DNA from: Domibacillus antri
GTDB lineage: Bacteria > Bacillota > Bacilli > Bacillales > Domibacillaceae
Length of the DNA stretch: 60,012 nt
Reading direction: 5' to 3'
Assembly: GCF_001936625.1 (NCBI RefSeq)
Contig: NZ_MSDU01000021.1
Span: 1 to 60,012 of the forward strand
Part shown: positions 1 through 8,957 of the stretch, piece after piece
Layout: each line of letters opens with the position of its first letter
Numbering within the stretch: the stretch's first letter is position 1
Made by a program: the position numbers and the translations under genes
The notes under the pieces: generated by a model
The model's database searches: none
Seen by the model: only the letters and a program-made list of their open reading frames with translations
Told to the model about the DNA's origin: nothing

Positions 1-26
1 GGGGTTTTCAAAGAACACAAATAAGA

Positions 27-52
27 TAGCCGGATTTTGTAAAATCCGGCTA
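27..52 (-). terminator. Inverted repeat, probable terminator of the GGDEF/EAL gene
   Basis: Two perfect 12-base arms (TAGCCGGATTTT and its complement) flank a 2-base centre. It lies about 45 bases past the stop of the minus-strand GGDEF/EAL gene. There is no long T-run, so termination is inferred. The core GCCGGATTTT recurs in other intergenic regions of this window. Confidence 0.5.
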
Positions 53-97
53 AATATAAAGAACGTTTAAGACACCTCGTTCCCATTTGAAGTGGCA

Positions 98-2905
98 TCA
101 TTTCGTATGGTGCGGCTTTTTATGCTTATGTGAATGTATAAATGTTTCCATATCTTTCGACAATAACGGACGGCTATATACGTATCCTTGAATTTCATCA
201 CATTGGTACTGCTGTAAAATAGACAGATGCTCTTTGCTTTCTATACCTTCCGCCACCGTTCTTATTCCCAAATCTTTTGCCATCGAAATGACCGATCGAA
301 CAATCGGAGCATGATTCGTGCTCAATGTTAATTCTCTAATAAATGTTTGGTTAACCTTTAACTTATCAACCGGCAGCTTACGCAAATAACTCAAAGAAGA
401 ATAGCCGGTTCCAAAATCATCTAAAACAAGATTAACGCCAAGTTTTTTCAATTCAAACAGCTTATGAAACATGTGGTCCATGTCTTCAATCTTCATGCTC
501 TCGGTGATTTCTAAATCCAATAATGCAGGATCAAAATCAGTATCTTTTAAAACGTTTGCAACCATATCCACCAATTGGGGTTCCAATAGCTGCCGAACAG
601 AGAGGTTGACCGCCATTCGCAGTGACGGATAGCCCTGCTTATGCCAATGCTTCATTTGAAGGCAAGCAGTTCGCAGTATCCATTCACCGATCGGTACAAT
701 CAGCCCCGACTCCTCTGCAATAGGAATAAATTCGTACGGTGAAATGACACCTAATTCCGGATGCTCCCAGCGCAATAAAGCTTCCATGCCAGTCATGTCT
801 TCATTTTGAATAGCCATTTGAGGCTGGTAGACAAGAAAAAGTTCGTTATTCGCCAGCGCCTTTCTCAACCCGCTTTCGAGCATAAGCCGTCTCACATCAA
901 CCGGCTTTTCCACCTCAGAAAAACATAGAATGCTGTTTTTCCCTTGGTCTTTCACTGCATACATCGCAATATCAGCATTTTTAAGCAGCGTTTCAACATT
1001 CTCTCCATCTGACGGATAGAAGGCAATGCCTATACTGGCTGATAACGTAAACTTTCGGTTGTTTAATAAAAATGGCTCCGTTAGGACAGCTAAAATATCT
1101 CGGGATAATTTTACCGCCTCTTCCTCATGCGTTAACTGCGGAAGGACAATGGCAAACTCATCCCCTCCCATGCGGGCCAATGTGATCGGATCTTCAATAC
1201 ATGTCATGATTCGTTTAACCGCTTTTTTCAAGACTAAATCGCCAAAGGAATGCCCTAACGTATCATTAATGATTTTAAATCGATCCAAATCCAAATAAAT
1301 AACCGCTGTTAACGATCCAATCTGACTGGACTCTTCTAAAGCGCTGTTCAGTTTTTCCGCCAGCAGCCTGCGATTGGGAAGATTAGTCAAAGCATCATGA
1401 TAGGCCATGTATCGGACCGTTTCTTCGGATTGTTTTCGCTGTGTGATATCCCTGGCAACAATCACAAACCGCTCGGTCCTGCCGTTCGAATTGACAATGG
1501 GCTTTCCGTTAATCTCAAGCATGATCCATACGCCCTCTTTATGCCAATATCTTAATTCCTCCCGTAAAGAGCCCGGGTTAATCATCTGATCTCGATACAG
1601 TTCCCTTACCCGTTCGACATCTTCCGGGTGGATGCGGTCAAACCAATTTTCACCTTGATATGTGTCAACTGCATATCCAAGCACACTGACCACTGAAGGA
1701 GAACAATAATTGACAATCCCTTCCTTATCAAGCAGGTAAATTAAATCGGACGTATGATCCGCGATCAGTCGATATTTCGTTTCACTGTCGCGAAGGGAAT
1801 CCTCCGTCTCGATCCGCAAATTCAGTTCTTGATTCAGCTTCGTATTGGCTTCTGTTAAATGAAATCTACCCTCTTCTAGTCTTCGGAAAAATTGATAAAT
1901 GATGATCATTAATACGGTGAGTACGCTCGAAACTAATGCAATTGCGGAAATAAAGCGCACCTGCTGCCGTTTGATTTTCTCTTCAAGAATGGTATTGTTA
2001 TATACCATTTCAATAATGCGTGAATTATAATAATCAGGCTTTTCATCTTCCGTGTAGGAAATGATCGGAATATACTTAAATTCAAATTCGCTCTTGTTTT
2101 CACTGTCCTTGCGGTTCACTTGCTTCGGCTCATTGTTTACAATGGCCTCTCTTGCTTTCGGGATATTTTCCTGTTCCATGAAGATTGGATTGTTCTGCTC
2201 ATCATTGATGCCAATCACCCGGTCCGGATATCCCGTGTATGATAGCTTATACACCCGCAATTGCTGCAAGAATGGGTTTTTTACCGTCAATTCATGATAA
2301 ACCGACTCGTAGTCTATGCCCGGAAATTGAGTTGTATAGTTTTTCATATTAATTCCGAGCTCTAATAAATATTTGTGATCCGGAGTCGGGATATAACTAA
2401 ACTTTTTTAATTCTTTCGTATTAATCGACATCTCCAATCGGTCTGTTGAAAACGAATTGCCTTGAAGTCTATTCGCAAACATCTCTGCTAAGCTCGGATT
2501 TGTTTTAAAATTTAATCCAAGATCGGGCTCAAATGAAGTGTGCACGACGGTAAGATTTTGATCAATAATAAAAATATCAAAGCCGTCAAATTCTTTCTTC
2601 ATCTTCTCCAGATCCCAAGTCAAGACATCCGGGTTTTCCTCATACTTTTTAAGCATAACATGAGAATATTCTTCCATTTTCTTTTGCAGACTGCTCTCTA
2701 ATAGCTTATAGTAGTTGTTCGTATCTTCAACGATTTGGATAATATGCCTTTCGAGCAGCGCTTTTTGATAATCGATTTCGGTATTTAATGTATGCTGGTA
2801 ATCTCTAAAATTTAGATAAGAGGTAAATACAGTGAAAATAATCGAAAAAATACCAATGCCTATAATCAATCTGACTTGATTTGCACCTTTAAAGAACATG
2901 TCCAT
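98..2905 (-). CDS. Membrane-anchored PAS-GGDEF-EAL protein (cyclic-di-GMP turnover)
   Basis: A 935-residue dual-domain signalling protein. A transmembrane helix near residues 13-30 and a second near 313-335 enclose an extracytoplasmic sensor region of about 280 residues, probably Cache-like. A PAS/PAC domain follows (about 375-490), then a GGDEF domain with an intact GGDEF motif near residue 580, then an EAL domain with an intact EALLRW motif near 706 and the DDFGTGYSSL metal-site segment. Both catalytic signatures are present, so it could make or degrade c-di-GMP; which dominates cannot be read from sequence. The start is an ATG after a GAGCGAGG ribosome site; a second ATG two codons in is also possible. 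It is monocistronic, with a hairpin downstream. Confidence 0.93.
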   Translation of the reverse strand: MDMFFKGANQVRLIIGIGIFSIIFTVFTSYLNFRDYQHTLNTEIDYQKALLERHIIQIVEDTNNYYKLLESSLQKKMEEYSHVMLKKYEENPDVLTWDLEKMKKEFDGFDIFIIDQNLTVVHTSFEPDLGLNFKTNPSLAEMFANRLQGNSFSTDRLEMSINTKELKKFSYIPTPDHKYLLELGINMKNYTTQFPGIDYESVYHELTVKNPFLQQLRVYKLSYTGYPDRVIGINDEQNNPIFMEQENIPKAREAIVNNEPKQVNRKDSENKSEFEFKYIPIISYTEDEKPDYYNSRIIEMVYNNTILEEKIKRQQVRFISAIALVSSVLTVLMIIIYQFFRRLEEGRFHLTEANTKLNQELNLRIETEDSLRDSETKYRLIADHTSDLIYLLDKEGIVNYCSPSVVSVLGYAVDTYQGENWFDRIHPEDVERVRELYRDQMINPGSLREELRYWHKEGVWIMLEINGKPIVNSNGRTERFVIVARDITQRKQSEETVRYMAYHDALTNLPNRRLLAEKLNSALEESSQIGSLTAVIYLDLDRFKIINDTLGHSFGDLVLKKAVKRIMTCIEDPITLARMGGDEFAIVLPQLTHEEEAVKLSRDILAVLTEPFLLNNRKFTLSASIGIAFYPSDGENVETLLKNADIAMYAVKDQGKNSILCFSEVEKPVDVRRLMLESGLRKALANNELFLVYQPQMAIQNEDMTGMEALLRWEHPELGVISPYEFIPIAEESGLIVPIGEWILRTACLQMKHWHKQGYPSLRMAVNLSVRQLLEPQLVDMVANVLKDTDFDPALLDLEITESMKIEDMDHMFHKLFELKKLGVNLVLDDFGTGYSSLSYLRKLPVDKLKVNQTFIRELTLSTNHAPIVRSVISMAKDLGIRTVAEGIESKEHLSILQQYQCDEIQGYVYSRPLLSKDMETFIHSHKHKKPHHTK

Positions 2906-3118
2906 GACCTCGCTCTACGAATTATCCCGGGAACATATGTGAACATGATACAGTTTTTGTTCGTTCTATGGATTTATTGAAGCCGCTCCAAGCTTTTGTA
3001 TTATTTCGAAAGATACGTAATGTCACCCCGCTGTCTTTACAATAAATTGTATTAATTTCCATTTTCTGCACTATGCAATTACATTTTAGCTAAAAGTGAA
3101 TGTCCTTTTATCTAAAAC

Positions 3119-3262
3119 AGAAAAAACCGACCCATTAAAAATAATAGGGTCGGTTGCACTACTCGCTTCCAACCATTCAAGTGCCCACATACAAATGGTT
3201 GTTCATCGCTTCCACAATTGTTTTGTTTCATTTGCAAAAAATAACGGTATTTAACAAACTAT
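3119..3262 (-). ncRNA. Candidate small RNA with own promoter and terminator
   Basis: The minus strand carries a sigma-A-like promoter (3269-3296), then about 140 transcribed bases with an 8-bp hairpin (CAACCATT/AATGGTTG, 3170-3177 with 3194-3201) and a 9-bp GC-rich terminator hairpin followed by a T-run (3121-3155). The motif TGGAAGCGA occurs twice, once on each side of the first hairpin. A nine-codon reading frame (3177-3206) has a weak ribosome site, so a leader peptide is a fallback. No known RNA family is recognised. Inference from structure only. Confidence 0.45.
3121..3155 (-). terminator. Intrinsic terminator of the candidate small RNA
   Basis: AACCGACCC and GGGTCGGTT form a perfect 9-bp stem with a 13-base AT-rich loop. 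On the minus strand the stem is followed by six T. It sits upstream of the GGDEF/EAL gene and well past the ectoine operon terminator. Confidence 0.8.
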
Positions 3263-3268
3263 AACTCG

Positions 3269-3296
3269 ATTATAGCTACTCAAGCTTGAAAGTCAA
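3269..3296 (-). promoter_or_regulatory. Sigma-A promoter for the candidate small RNA
   Basis: The minus strand reads TTGACT, 16 bases, TATAAT. The -10 is a perfect match. No protein-coding gene begins downstream before the terminator at 3155. Confidence 0.6.
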
Positions 3297-3421
3297 TAAA
3301 CAAACTAGTATATTATACCTAACTATTAGTATGTGTGAACATTGATTGATGAAACAAGGCAGTGTTTTGATTGCCTCTTCATATAAGAACTTATGCCCGT
3401 CCATTTACCGTATATGCTGTA

Positions 3422-3505
3422 AAAAAAGACTGGCACCTCCGACACAACATAGCGTTCTGAAAACAACCAAAACTTCTGTATGCTGTATACATCGGAGGGA
3501 GCCAG
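3422..3505 (-). terminator. Long hairpin terminating the ectABCD operon
   Basis: A 15-base arm at 3429-3443 (GACTGGCACCTCCGA) pairs imperfectly with 3491-3505 (TCGGAGGGAGCCAGTC), enclosing about 47 bases that include a weaker inner pairing. On the minus strand the hairpin ends in seven T (3422-3428), so it reads as the terminator downstream of ectD. The long loop and shape also fit a small MITE-like repeat used as a terminator. Confidence 0.6.
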
Positions 3506-3625
3506 TCCCTTTAGAACAACCTCTTTATTCAGTTTCCGTACGAACGATCTAATGTCATCGCACCAAACGCAGCGGCAAGAGCTGCGCCATTACCCGACGA
3601 ATCTTTGCGCATTTTAATAGTGAAT

Positions 3626-4516
3626 TTAACCATTCCCATTCTCGGTTACTTTTTCTCTTGCCGCAATATAGGAAGGTCTCGGCTTCTGGCCCGAGAATGG
3701 GGAAACGAGTGTATTCTTTACACTATTGTAAACAAAGAATACATTGCTTCTCGGAGCGGGAGAAATATTACTATTCGACCCGTGCATAATATTGCAATCA
3801 AATAAAAGAACAGACCCGGCCGGACCGGTAGGCGCAGCAATACCCCCTTGTGCCGCAAGCTTTGTCAGACTATCATGATCAGGAACACCGAGTTCCTGCT
3901 TCCGAAGTGACATTTCGTAGTTTGCTTCCGGCGTCTTGCCGACACAAGAGACAAAGTATCGATGGGAACCCGGAATGAGCATGAGCGGTCCGTTAAATGG
4001 CGTATTTTCCGTTAATGTAATCGAGCAGCTCACTGCGCGCATTCTGGGCATTCCATCTTCAACATGCCACGTTTCAAAATCGGAATGCCAGTAAAACTCC
4101 TTCCCGTTAAAGCCCGGCTTCAAGTTTATTCGGGATTGATGAATATAAACATCGCTTCCTAACAGCTGATTCCGCATGTCCACAAGGCGCCGGTCTTTAG
4201 ACAGCGACTTGAAGTAGTCATCGTGTTCATGAACAGCAAAAACGGAGCGGACATCATCACTGTCAGGCTCACGTATCACCCGCTTGTCCGTTGAAACTTT
4301 ACTGTTGTTTAAAACACGCGAAAGCTCCTCACGCATCATTGAAACATCTGACTCATTAAAAAATTTTTCCAGAAACAAATACCCGTGATCTTCAAAATAC
4401 GTTAGCTGATCAGCACGCAGCGGCCCCTGCTCTGTCATTGAGGAATAAACAACCGGATCTTTTCGTTCCGTAATCGCTGGATGTTCACTTTTTCTCGAAG
4501 GGTATAAATCTGTCAT
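3626..4516 (-). CDS. ectD: Ectoine hydroxylase (5-hydroxyectoine synthase)
   Basis: A non-haem Fe(II)/2-oxoglutarate dioxygenase that converts ectoine to 5-hydroxyectoine in the cytoplasm. The EctD signature around WHSDFETWHVEDG (about residues 142-154) supplies the H-x-D iron ligands, and a distal His lies in IMHGSNSN near residue 244. The family length is about 300; this has 296 residues. I place the start at the ATG 4516, eight bases after AGAAGGAG, rather than the GTG three codons upstream. It is the last gene of ectABCD, 24 bases after ectC. All key residues look intact. Confidence 0.95.
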   Translation of the reverse strand: MTDLYPSRKSEHPAITERKDPVVYSSMTEQGPLRADQLTYFEDHGYLFLEKFFNESDVSMMREELSRVLNNSKVSTDKRVIREPDSDDVRSVFAVHEHDDYFKSLSKDRRLVDMRNQLLGSDVYIHQSRINLKPGFNGKEFYWHSDFETWHVEDGMPRMRAVSCSITLTENTPFNGPLMLIPGSHRYFVSCVGKTPEANYEMSLRKQELGVPDHDSLTKLAAQGGIAAPTGPAGSVLLFDCNIMHGSNSNISPAPRSNVFFVYNSVKNTLVSPFSGQKPRPSYIAAREKVTENGNG

Positions 4517-4540
4517 TCTCCACACTCCTTCTGAAACCTC

Positions 4541-4939
4541 TTATACACGCGTTCCCTCTGAAGGCCGAGGGTAAGCGCCTTCTTCGTCATGCGTTTCCCT
4601 TCCGGTGCAAGGAGGGTTAAACACACAAACCATTCTCATATCCGTTTTGGCACGCAGGCAATGTTTTTCATGGCCATCAAGTGCATACATCGTACCTGCT
4701 TTTATTTCATACCGTTTCCCATTGGCCAAATCCTCTATTTCCCCTTCACCTTCAATGCAGTAAACGGCTTCCTGATGATATTTATACCAGAAAACAGACT
4801 CCGTACCGGCGCGAATAACAGTATCATGAAGAGAAAAACCCATTCTATCTTTTTCTAAAAGAAAACGGCGGCTTTCCCAATTCTTGTCGTCCACATGATC
4901 ACGCGACCCTTTAATATCTTCTAACGATTTGACAATCAT
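4541..4939 (-). CDS. ectC: L-ectoine synthase
   Basis: A small cupin enzyme (132 residues, normal for the family) that cyclises N-gamma-acetyl-diaminobutyrate to ectoine, the third step of the pathway. The N-terminus MIVKSLEDIKGS and the segment SVFWYKYHQEAVYCIEGEGEI are typical of EctC, and the metal-binding cupin positions (Tyr and His in the barrel, HCLRAKTD later) are present. The gene starts 17 bases after ectB, with GAGGCGG as ribosome site, so translation is probably coupled within one transcript. Confidence 0.96.
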   Translation of the reverse strand: MIVKSLEDIKGSRDHVDDKNWESRRFLLEKDRMGFSLHDTVIRAGTESVFWYKYHQEAVYCIEGEGEIEDLANGKRYEIKAGTMYALDGHEKHCLRAKTDMRMVCVFNPPCTGRETHDEEGAYPRPSEGTRV

Positions 4940-4956
4940 ATTTTTCCGCCTCTTCC

Positions 4957-6237
4957 TTATTTATTTAAACTTTCCTTCACACTTGCTTCAATGATTGCAA
5001 AACCGCGATTCAGCCCTTCACGATCGATTGTTAAAGGAGGCATAATTTTAAATACCTCACTATTCGGGCCCGAGGTTTCCATTATTAATCCTTTTTCAAA
5101 AGCGCGCCCGCAAATCATCTCCGCTAACCCGTCAACACCGCAGGCAATTCCTCTCATTAAACCTCGTCCTCGAACCTCACCCTTCAATTCCGGGTACTTG
5201 TCCGTTAAGTCATTCAGGAATTCCCCCGCCATGGCCCCTTTATCTAAAATTTCCCGGCTGAAATCTTTTGTTTCCCAAAAGGACAGCGCCTCTGCGGCTG
5301 TAACAAAAGCTAAATTATGGCCGCGGAATGTCCCGTTATGCTCACCCGGCTCCCAAATGTCATATTGAGGTTTAATGAGCGTCAGCGCCATTGGAACGCC
5401 GTATCCGCTAATCGATTTTGACAAGCAGACAATATCCGGTTTTATTCCTGACGGTTCAAAGCTGAAAAATGGACCTGTACGTCCGCAGCCGACTTGAACA
5501 TCGTCCACGATCAGCAGGATATCCCATCTGCGGCATATTTCTTCAACACGCTTCAGCCACTCGTCCTTGGCCGTGTTTAAACCGCCTTCTCCCTGCACAG
5601 TTTCAAGAATAATCGCAGCCGGAAGAGCGACACCGCTGCCGTTATCTTCAAGAAAACGCTCTAAATAATCGACCGTATCAACATCATCTCCCAAGTAGCT
5701 GTCAAAAGGCATAGCCATGCTGTTATGCAGTGGAACTCCGGCCCCATGCCGCTTAAATGAATTTCCTGTAACCGATAAAGCCCCTAAAGTCATCCCATGA
5801 AATCCATTTGTGAAACTGATAATTAAATCACGGCCGGTCACTTTTCTTGCAAGTTTTAATGCACTTTCCACCGTGTTCGTTCCAGTAGGGCCGGGAAACA
5901 TCACTTTATACTGAAGAGAACGGGGTTTGAGAATGACATTTTCGAACTTTTCCAGAAATGCAGCCTTTGCCTTCGTTCCCATATCCAGACTGTGAGTAAT
6001 TCCATCATCCGCCAGGTAACTTAAAAGTTTTTCCTTCATTTTCGGATGATTATGACCATAATTTAAAGCCCCTGCACCGGCAAAGAAATCAATATATTCC
6101 TTTCCCTTTGCATCCCATAGCTTATACCCCTTTGCTTTTTCAAACATAACGGGAAAACTGCGAATATAGCTTCTTACTTCAGATTCCAATTCTTCAAATA
6201 TAGTGAGCTGCGAATTCAATTCTGTTATCGCTGGCAT
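4957..6237 (-). CDS. ectB: Diaminobutyrate-2-oxoglutarate aminotransferase
   Basis: A class III PLP aminotransferase of 426 residues that makes L-2,4-diaminobutyrate from aspartate semialdehyde with glutamate as donor, the first step of ectoine synthesis. Seen directly: the substrate-site segment [15 protein letters not shown], the PLP-binding [17 protein letters not shown], the Asp of [15 protein letters not shown] and the Schiff-base Lys in [10 protein letters not shown] near residue 273. The gap to ectA is 67 bases with AAAGG before the ATG. No truncation is seen. Confidence 0.96.
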   Translation of the reverse strand: MPAITELNSQLTIFEELESEVRSYIRSFPVMFEKAKGYKLWDAKGKEYIDFFAGAGALNYGHNHPKMKEKLLSYLADDGITHSLDMGTKAKAAFLEKFENVILKPRSLQYKVMFPGPTGTNTVESALKLARKVTGRDLIISFTNGFHGMTLGALSVTGNSFKRHGAGVPLHNSMAMPFDSYLGDDVDTVDYLERFLEDNGSGVALPAAIILETVQGEGGLNTAKDEWLKRVEEICRRWDILLIVDDVQVGCGRTGPFFSFEPSGIKPDIVCLSKSISGYGVPMALTLIKPQYDIWEPGEHNGTFRGHNLAFVTAAEALSFWETKDFSREILDKGAMAGEFLNDLTDKYPELKGEVRGRGLMRGIACGVDGLAEMICGRAFEKGLIMETSGPNSEVFKIMPPLTIDREGLNRGFAIIEASVKESLNK

Positions 6238-6304
6238 TTACACACAACCTTTCGGAATATTCAATCTTTTTTTAACAAGAAAATGTATTTAATGGACAGC
6301 AGGA

Positions 6305-6817
6305 TCAAAAAGGACCAATACGGTAAATAGGCTCGGCTTCATGTCCGGGTTCCGGAAACATATCTTCAGAAAAGCAATCGGAAACCGTATATGAACACTT
6401 CAATTGTTTAGCTAAACTTGTAAATAGAGACCGGGATGGAAGGTTAGATGGGGAAACCGTTGCTTCCAAATAGTGAACATTTTCACAAGACTTTCTGCTA
6501 AGCAGCTCTTGTAACAGTTTTTTTCCCATGCCTTTTCCTCGTTCAGACTCGTGAACCGCCACTTGCCAGACAAAAATGGTATCACGTGATTGAGGGGGAC
6601 GGAAAGCGGACACAAAGCCGATAATTTGTTGATCTTTCTCTGCCACGATACATGTATCAGGGAAAAATTCACAGATCATTAAATACGAATAGGCTGAATT
6701 TACATCCAATGTTCCGGTGCTCTTAATTAATTCCCAAATGCCGGCTCCATCTTCTTTCGCGGGTTTTCGAAAACGGCAGGACGTCACCTTATCAGATTCG
6801 GTTGTTTGGGCAGTCAT
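6305..6817 (-). CDS. ectA: L-2,4-diaminobutyric acid acetyltransferase
   Basis: A GNAT-fold acetyltransferase (170 residues) that acetylates diaminobutyrate at the gamma nitrogen, the second pathway step. The acetyl-CoA loop is ERGKGMGKKLLQELL, and the N-terminal FRKPAKEDGAGIWELI and FVWQVAVHESERG blocks are typical of EctA. It is the first gene of the operon. The ATG follows a GAGGTGATTG ribosome site. A sigma-A-like promoter lies about 45-75 bases upstream; no osmotic regulator gene is adjacent. Confidence 0.95.
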   Translation of the reverse strand: MTAQTTESDKVTSCRFRKPAKEDGAGIWELIKSTGTLDVNSAYSYLMICEFFPDTCIVAEKDQQIIGFVSAFRPPQSRDTIFVWQVAVHESERGKGMGKKLLQELLSRKSCENVHYLEATVSPSNLPSRSLFTSLAKQLKCSYTVSDCFSEDMFPEPGHEAEPIYRIGPF

Positions 6818-6861
6818 TCAATCACCTCAATCCTCCTTCTTTCAATTTGCTTACCTTACTT

Positions 6862-6891
6862 ATCTTAACGATTATGACAAATGAACGTCAA
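6862..6891 (-). promoter_or_regulatory. Candidate ectABCD promoter
   Basis: The minus strand reads TTGACG, 18 bases, TAAGAT, upstream of ectA. The intergenic region 6818-7203 is otherwise AT-rich and holds only this and the divergent iron-transport promoter; I see no further gene in it. Confidence 0.45.
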
Positions 6892-7104
6892 TGCGGGTAT
6901 AAAAGGACTATTGGAGAAGAAAGAGCCTTACAAGGTTTAAGGCGTACAATAGCTCCCTTTTCTGACAAAATACAACCATTTACTTCTCCATCCTCCAATT
7001 ATCAAAATATTTCATTAATTCTTTCTCTTAAAAAGAGACCGTTCCGCGAGTCACCACATGACGGCCTACAGAAAATCACCTTGCACGCATTACATATTTT
7101 ATGA

Positions 7105-7171
7105 TTGACATTCGAAATGGAGAGACTTATATTAAAAATAATTGATATTGATAATTATTATCAACTATAAT
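7105..7171 (+). promoter_or_regulatory. Promoters and perfect Fur box of the siderophore transporter operon
   Basis: A 7-1-7 Fur box, TGATAATTATTATCA, at 7149-7163 is a perfect palindrome. One promoter is TTGACA (7105-7110), 17 bases, TATATT (7128-7133). A second candidate is TTGATA (7142-7147), 18 bases, TATAAT (7166-7171), with the Fur box filling its spacer. Either would be blocked by Fe-loaded Fur, so the operon is very likely iron-repressed. Confidence 0.88.
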
Positions 7172-7203
7172 ATAACATGCACTTTTCATAGGAGGTACAT
7201 AAT

Positions 7204-8049
7204 GTGGTTCGCCTACATACAGAAGACTTAAGCATTGGCTATGGTGAACGGTTAATTGTCAAAAATCTCAGTGTAAATATTCCAGATAAAAAAATAACCA
7301 CTATCATAGGCTCGAATGGCTGCGGGAAATCAACATTATTGAAAGCAATGACCCGCATTATTTCCCATCAATCCGGAGCGGCCCTTTTGGACGGAAAAGA
7401 TATTTCAAAAGAAAATACGAAAATCCTTGCTAAAAAGATGGCCATTCTGCCGCAATCTCCTGAAAGTGCGAGCGGTTTAACCGCAGGGGAGTTAGTATCT
7501 TATGGCCGCTTTCCTTATCAAAATGGCCTTGGAAGATTAACAAAAAAAGATTTTGAAGTAATCGACTGGGCCTTAGACGTTACAGGCACAAGCGACTTTA
7601 AATATTGTCCGGTCGATACCTTGTCGGGAGGGCAGCGGCAGCGCGTGTGGATCGCCATGGCTCTTGCCCAAGAAACGGACATTATTTTCCTTGATGAGCC
7701 GACGACCTATTTAGATATGGCTCACCAGCTGGAGGTTTTAGAATTATTGCAAAAATTAAATCGCGAACAAGAACGTACGATTATCATGGTTCTTCATGAT
7801 TTAAACCAAGCGGCCCGTTTTGCTGACTATATGATCGCCTTAAAGCACGGAGAAATTGTGAAAGCAGGAACGTGTGAAGAAGTCATCATCCCGGATGTGC
7901 TCCGGCAAGTCTTTCAAATCGATGCTGTCATTGGCCGGGATCCGAGAACCAATAAACCGATGTGTATGACTTACAATTTATTCAAAGGAGAAAATGAGCA
8001 TGAAAAAATTTTTAGTCCCGTTTATTCTAGTGCTAGTTCTGATTATTAG
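7204..8049 (+). CDS. Ferric-siderophore ABC transporter, ATP-binding protein
   Basis: An ATPase of the FhuC/FepC type (281 residues) that energises uptake of ferric siderophores. Walker A GSNGCGKST lies near residues 34-42, the signature LSGGQRQRV near 140, and Walker B IIFLDEPTTYLD just after; the H-loop is in VLHDLNQAARFADY. The start is GTG, seven bases after AGGAGGT; the ATG two bases earlier is out of frame and stops quickly. The 3' end overlaps the next gene by 56 bases, giving a C-terminal tail of about 18 residues not usual for the family. It is the first gene of a Fur-regulated operon. Confidence 0.93.
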   Translation: MVRLHTEDLSIGYGERLIVKNLSVNIPDKKITTIIGSNGCGKSTLLKAMTRIISHQSGAALLDGKDISKENTKILAKKMAILPQSPESASGLTAGELVSYGRFPYQNGLGRLTKKDFEVIDWALDVTGTSDFKYCPVDTLSGGQRQRVWIAMALAQETDIIFLDEPTTYLDMAHQLEVLELLQKLNREQERTIIMVLHDLNQAARFADYMIALKHGEIVKAGTCEEVIIPDVLRQVFQIDAVIGRDPRTNKPMCMTYNLFKGENEHEKIFSPVYSSASSDY

Positions 8050-8926
8050 TGCTTGCGGCAACGAAGAAGCAGTAAAAGATAGCAGCTCCGCCCCAAAAGA
8101 AAAACAATCTGAATTCATTACATACCAATCTGAAACGGGGCCCATTGATGTTCCCGCTGATCCGCAAAGAGTGATATTGCTCTCCGGTTTTACCGGCAAT
8201 GTGTTAAGTTTAGGTGTCAATGTCGTCGGGGTAGATGTTTGGTCTAAAAATAACCCGACCTTTGCAAAAGAATTAAAAGATGTGGAAGAAGTATCCGATG
8301 AAAATTTAGAAAAAATTATTGAACTGGAGCCGGATTTAATTATTGGATTATCCAATATTAAAAACGTTGAAAAACTAAGTGAAATTGCTCCCACTGTAAC
8401 GTATACATGGGGAAAGGTGGATTATTTAACTCAACACTTAGAAATTGGAAAACTATTAAACAAGGAAAAAGAAGCTCAGGCTTGGATTGATGACTTTAAA
8501 AATCGTGCACAAGCTGCTGGGGAAGATATTCGAGCGAAAATTGGCGAAGATGCAACCGTGTCTGTCATTGAAAGTTATGGTAAGGATCTTTATGTTTTTG
8601 GTGAAAACTGGGCGCGGGGAACGGAAATATTATATCAAGCAATGAACTTGAAAATGCCTGAAAAAGTAAAGGAAGTGGCATTGGAATCGGGTTATTATAC
8701 TTTATCAGCAGAAGTTCTGCCGGAATATGCGGGAGATTATATCATTTTAAGTAAATACTCTGATGCCGATACTTCTTTCCAAGAAACAGAAACTTATCAA
8801 AACATTCCCGCTGTTAAAAACAATCGAGTATTTGAACTAAACGGGAATAGTGCTTCCTTCAGTGACCCGGTCACATTGGAAAATCAACTTGAATTTTTTA
8901 CGAAATCATTTCTTCAAAGTAACTAA
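7994..8926 (+). CDS. Ferric-siderophore substrate-binding lipoprotein
   Basis: A 310-residue extracellular binding protein. A lipoprotein signal ends at ISAC, with Cys21 as the lipid site. The mature part has the class III (TroA/FecB-like) two-lobe pattern: ITYQSETGPIDVPADPQRVILL, then LIIGLSN, then a long helix and a C-terminal lobe. It delivers the iron complex to the FecCD permeases encoded downstream. The ribosome site is AAAGGAG and the start ATG lies inside the end of the ATPase gene. Substrate is not predictable; relatives bind hydroxamates or catecholates. Confidence 0.93.
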   Translation: MSMKKFLVPFILVLVLIISACGNEEAVKDSSSAPKEKQSEFITYQSETGPIDVPADPQRVILLSGFTGNVLSLGVNVVGVDVWSKNNPTFAKELKDVEEVSDENLEKIIELEPDLIIGLSNIKNVEKLSEIAPTVTYTWGKVDYLTQHLEIGKLLNKEKEAQAWIDDFKNRAQAAGEDIRAKIGEDATVSVIESYGKDLYVFGENWARGTEILYQAMNLKMPEKVKEVALESGYYTLSAEVLPEYAGDYIILSKYSDADTSFQETETYQNIPAVKNNRVFELNGNSASFSDPVTLENQLEFFTKSFLQSN

Positions 8927-8957
8927 AATTCTATAATGCTTTCCCATAAGGAAAGGG

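Noticed and set aside
2920-2935. Noc-binding site (TATCCCGGGAACA) upstream of the GGDEF/EAL gene
   Set aside because: Only the central CCCGGG and a few flanking bases match; several mismatches to ATTTCCCGGGAAAT.
3114-3231. A 39-codon frame on the minus strand inside the candidate small RNA
   Set aside because: No ribosome site, and it runs through the terminator stem.
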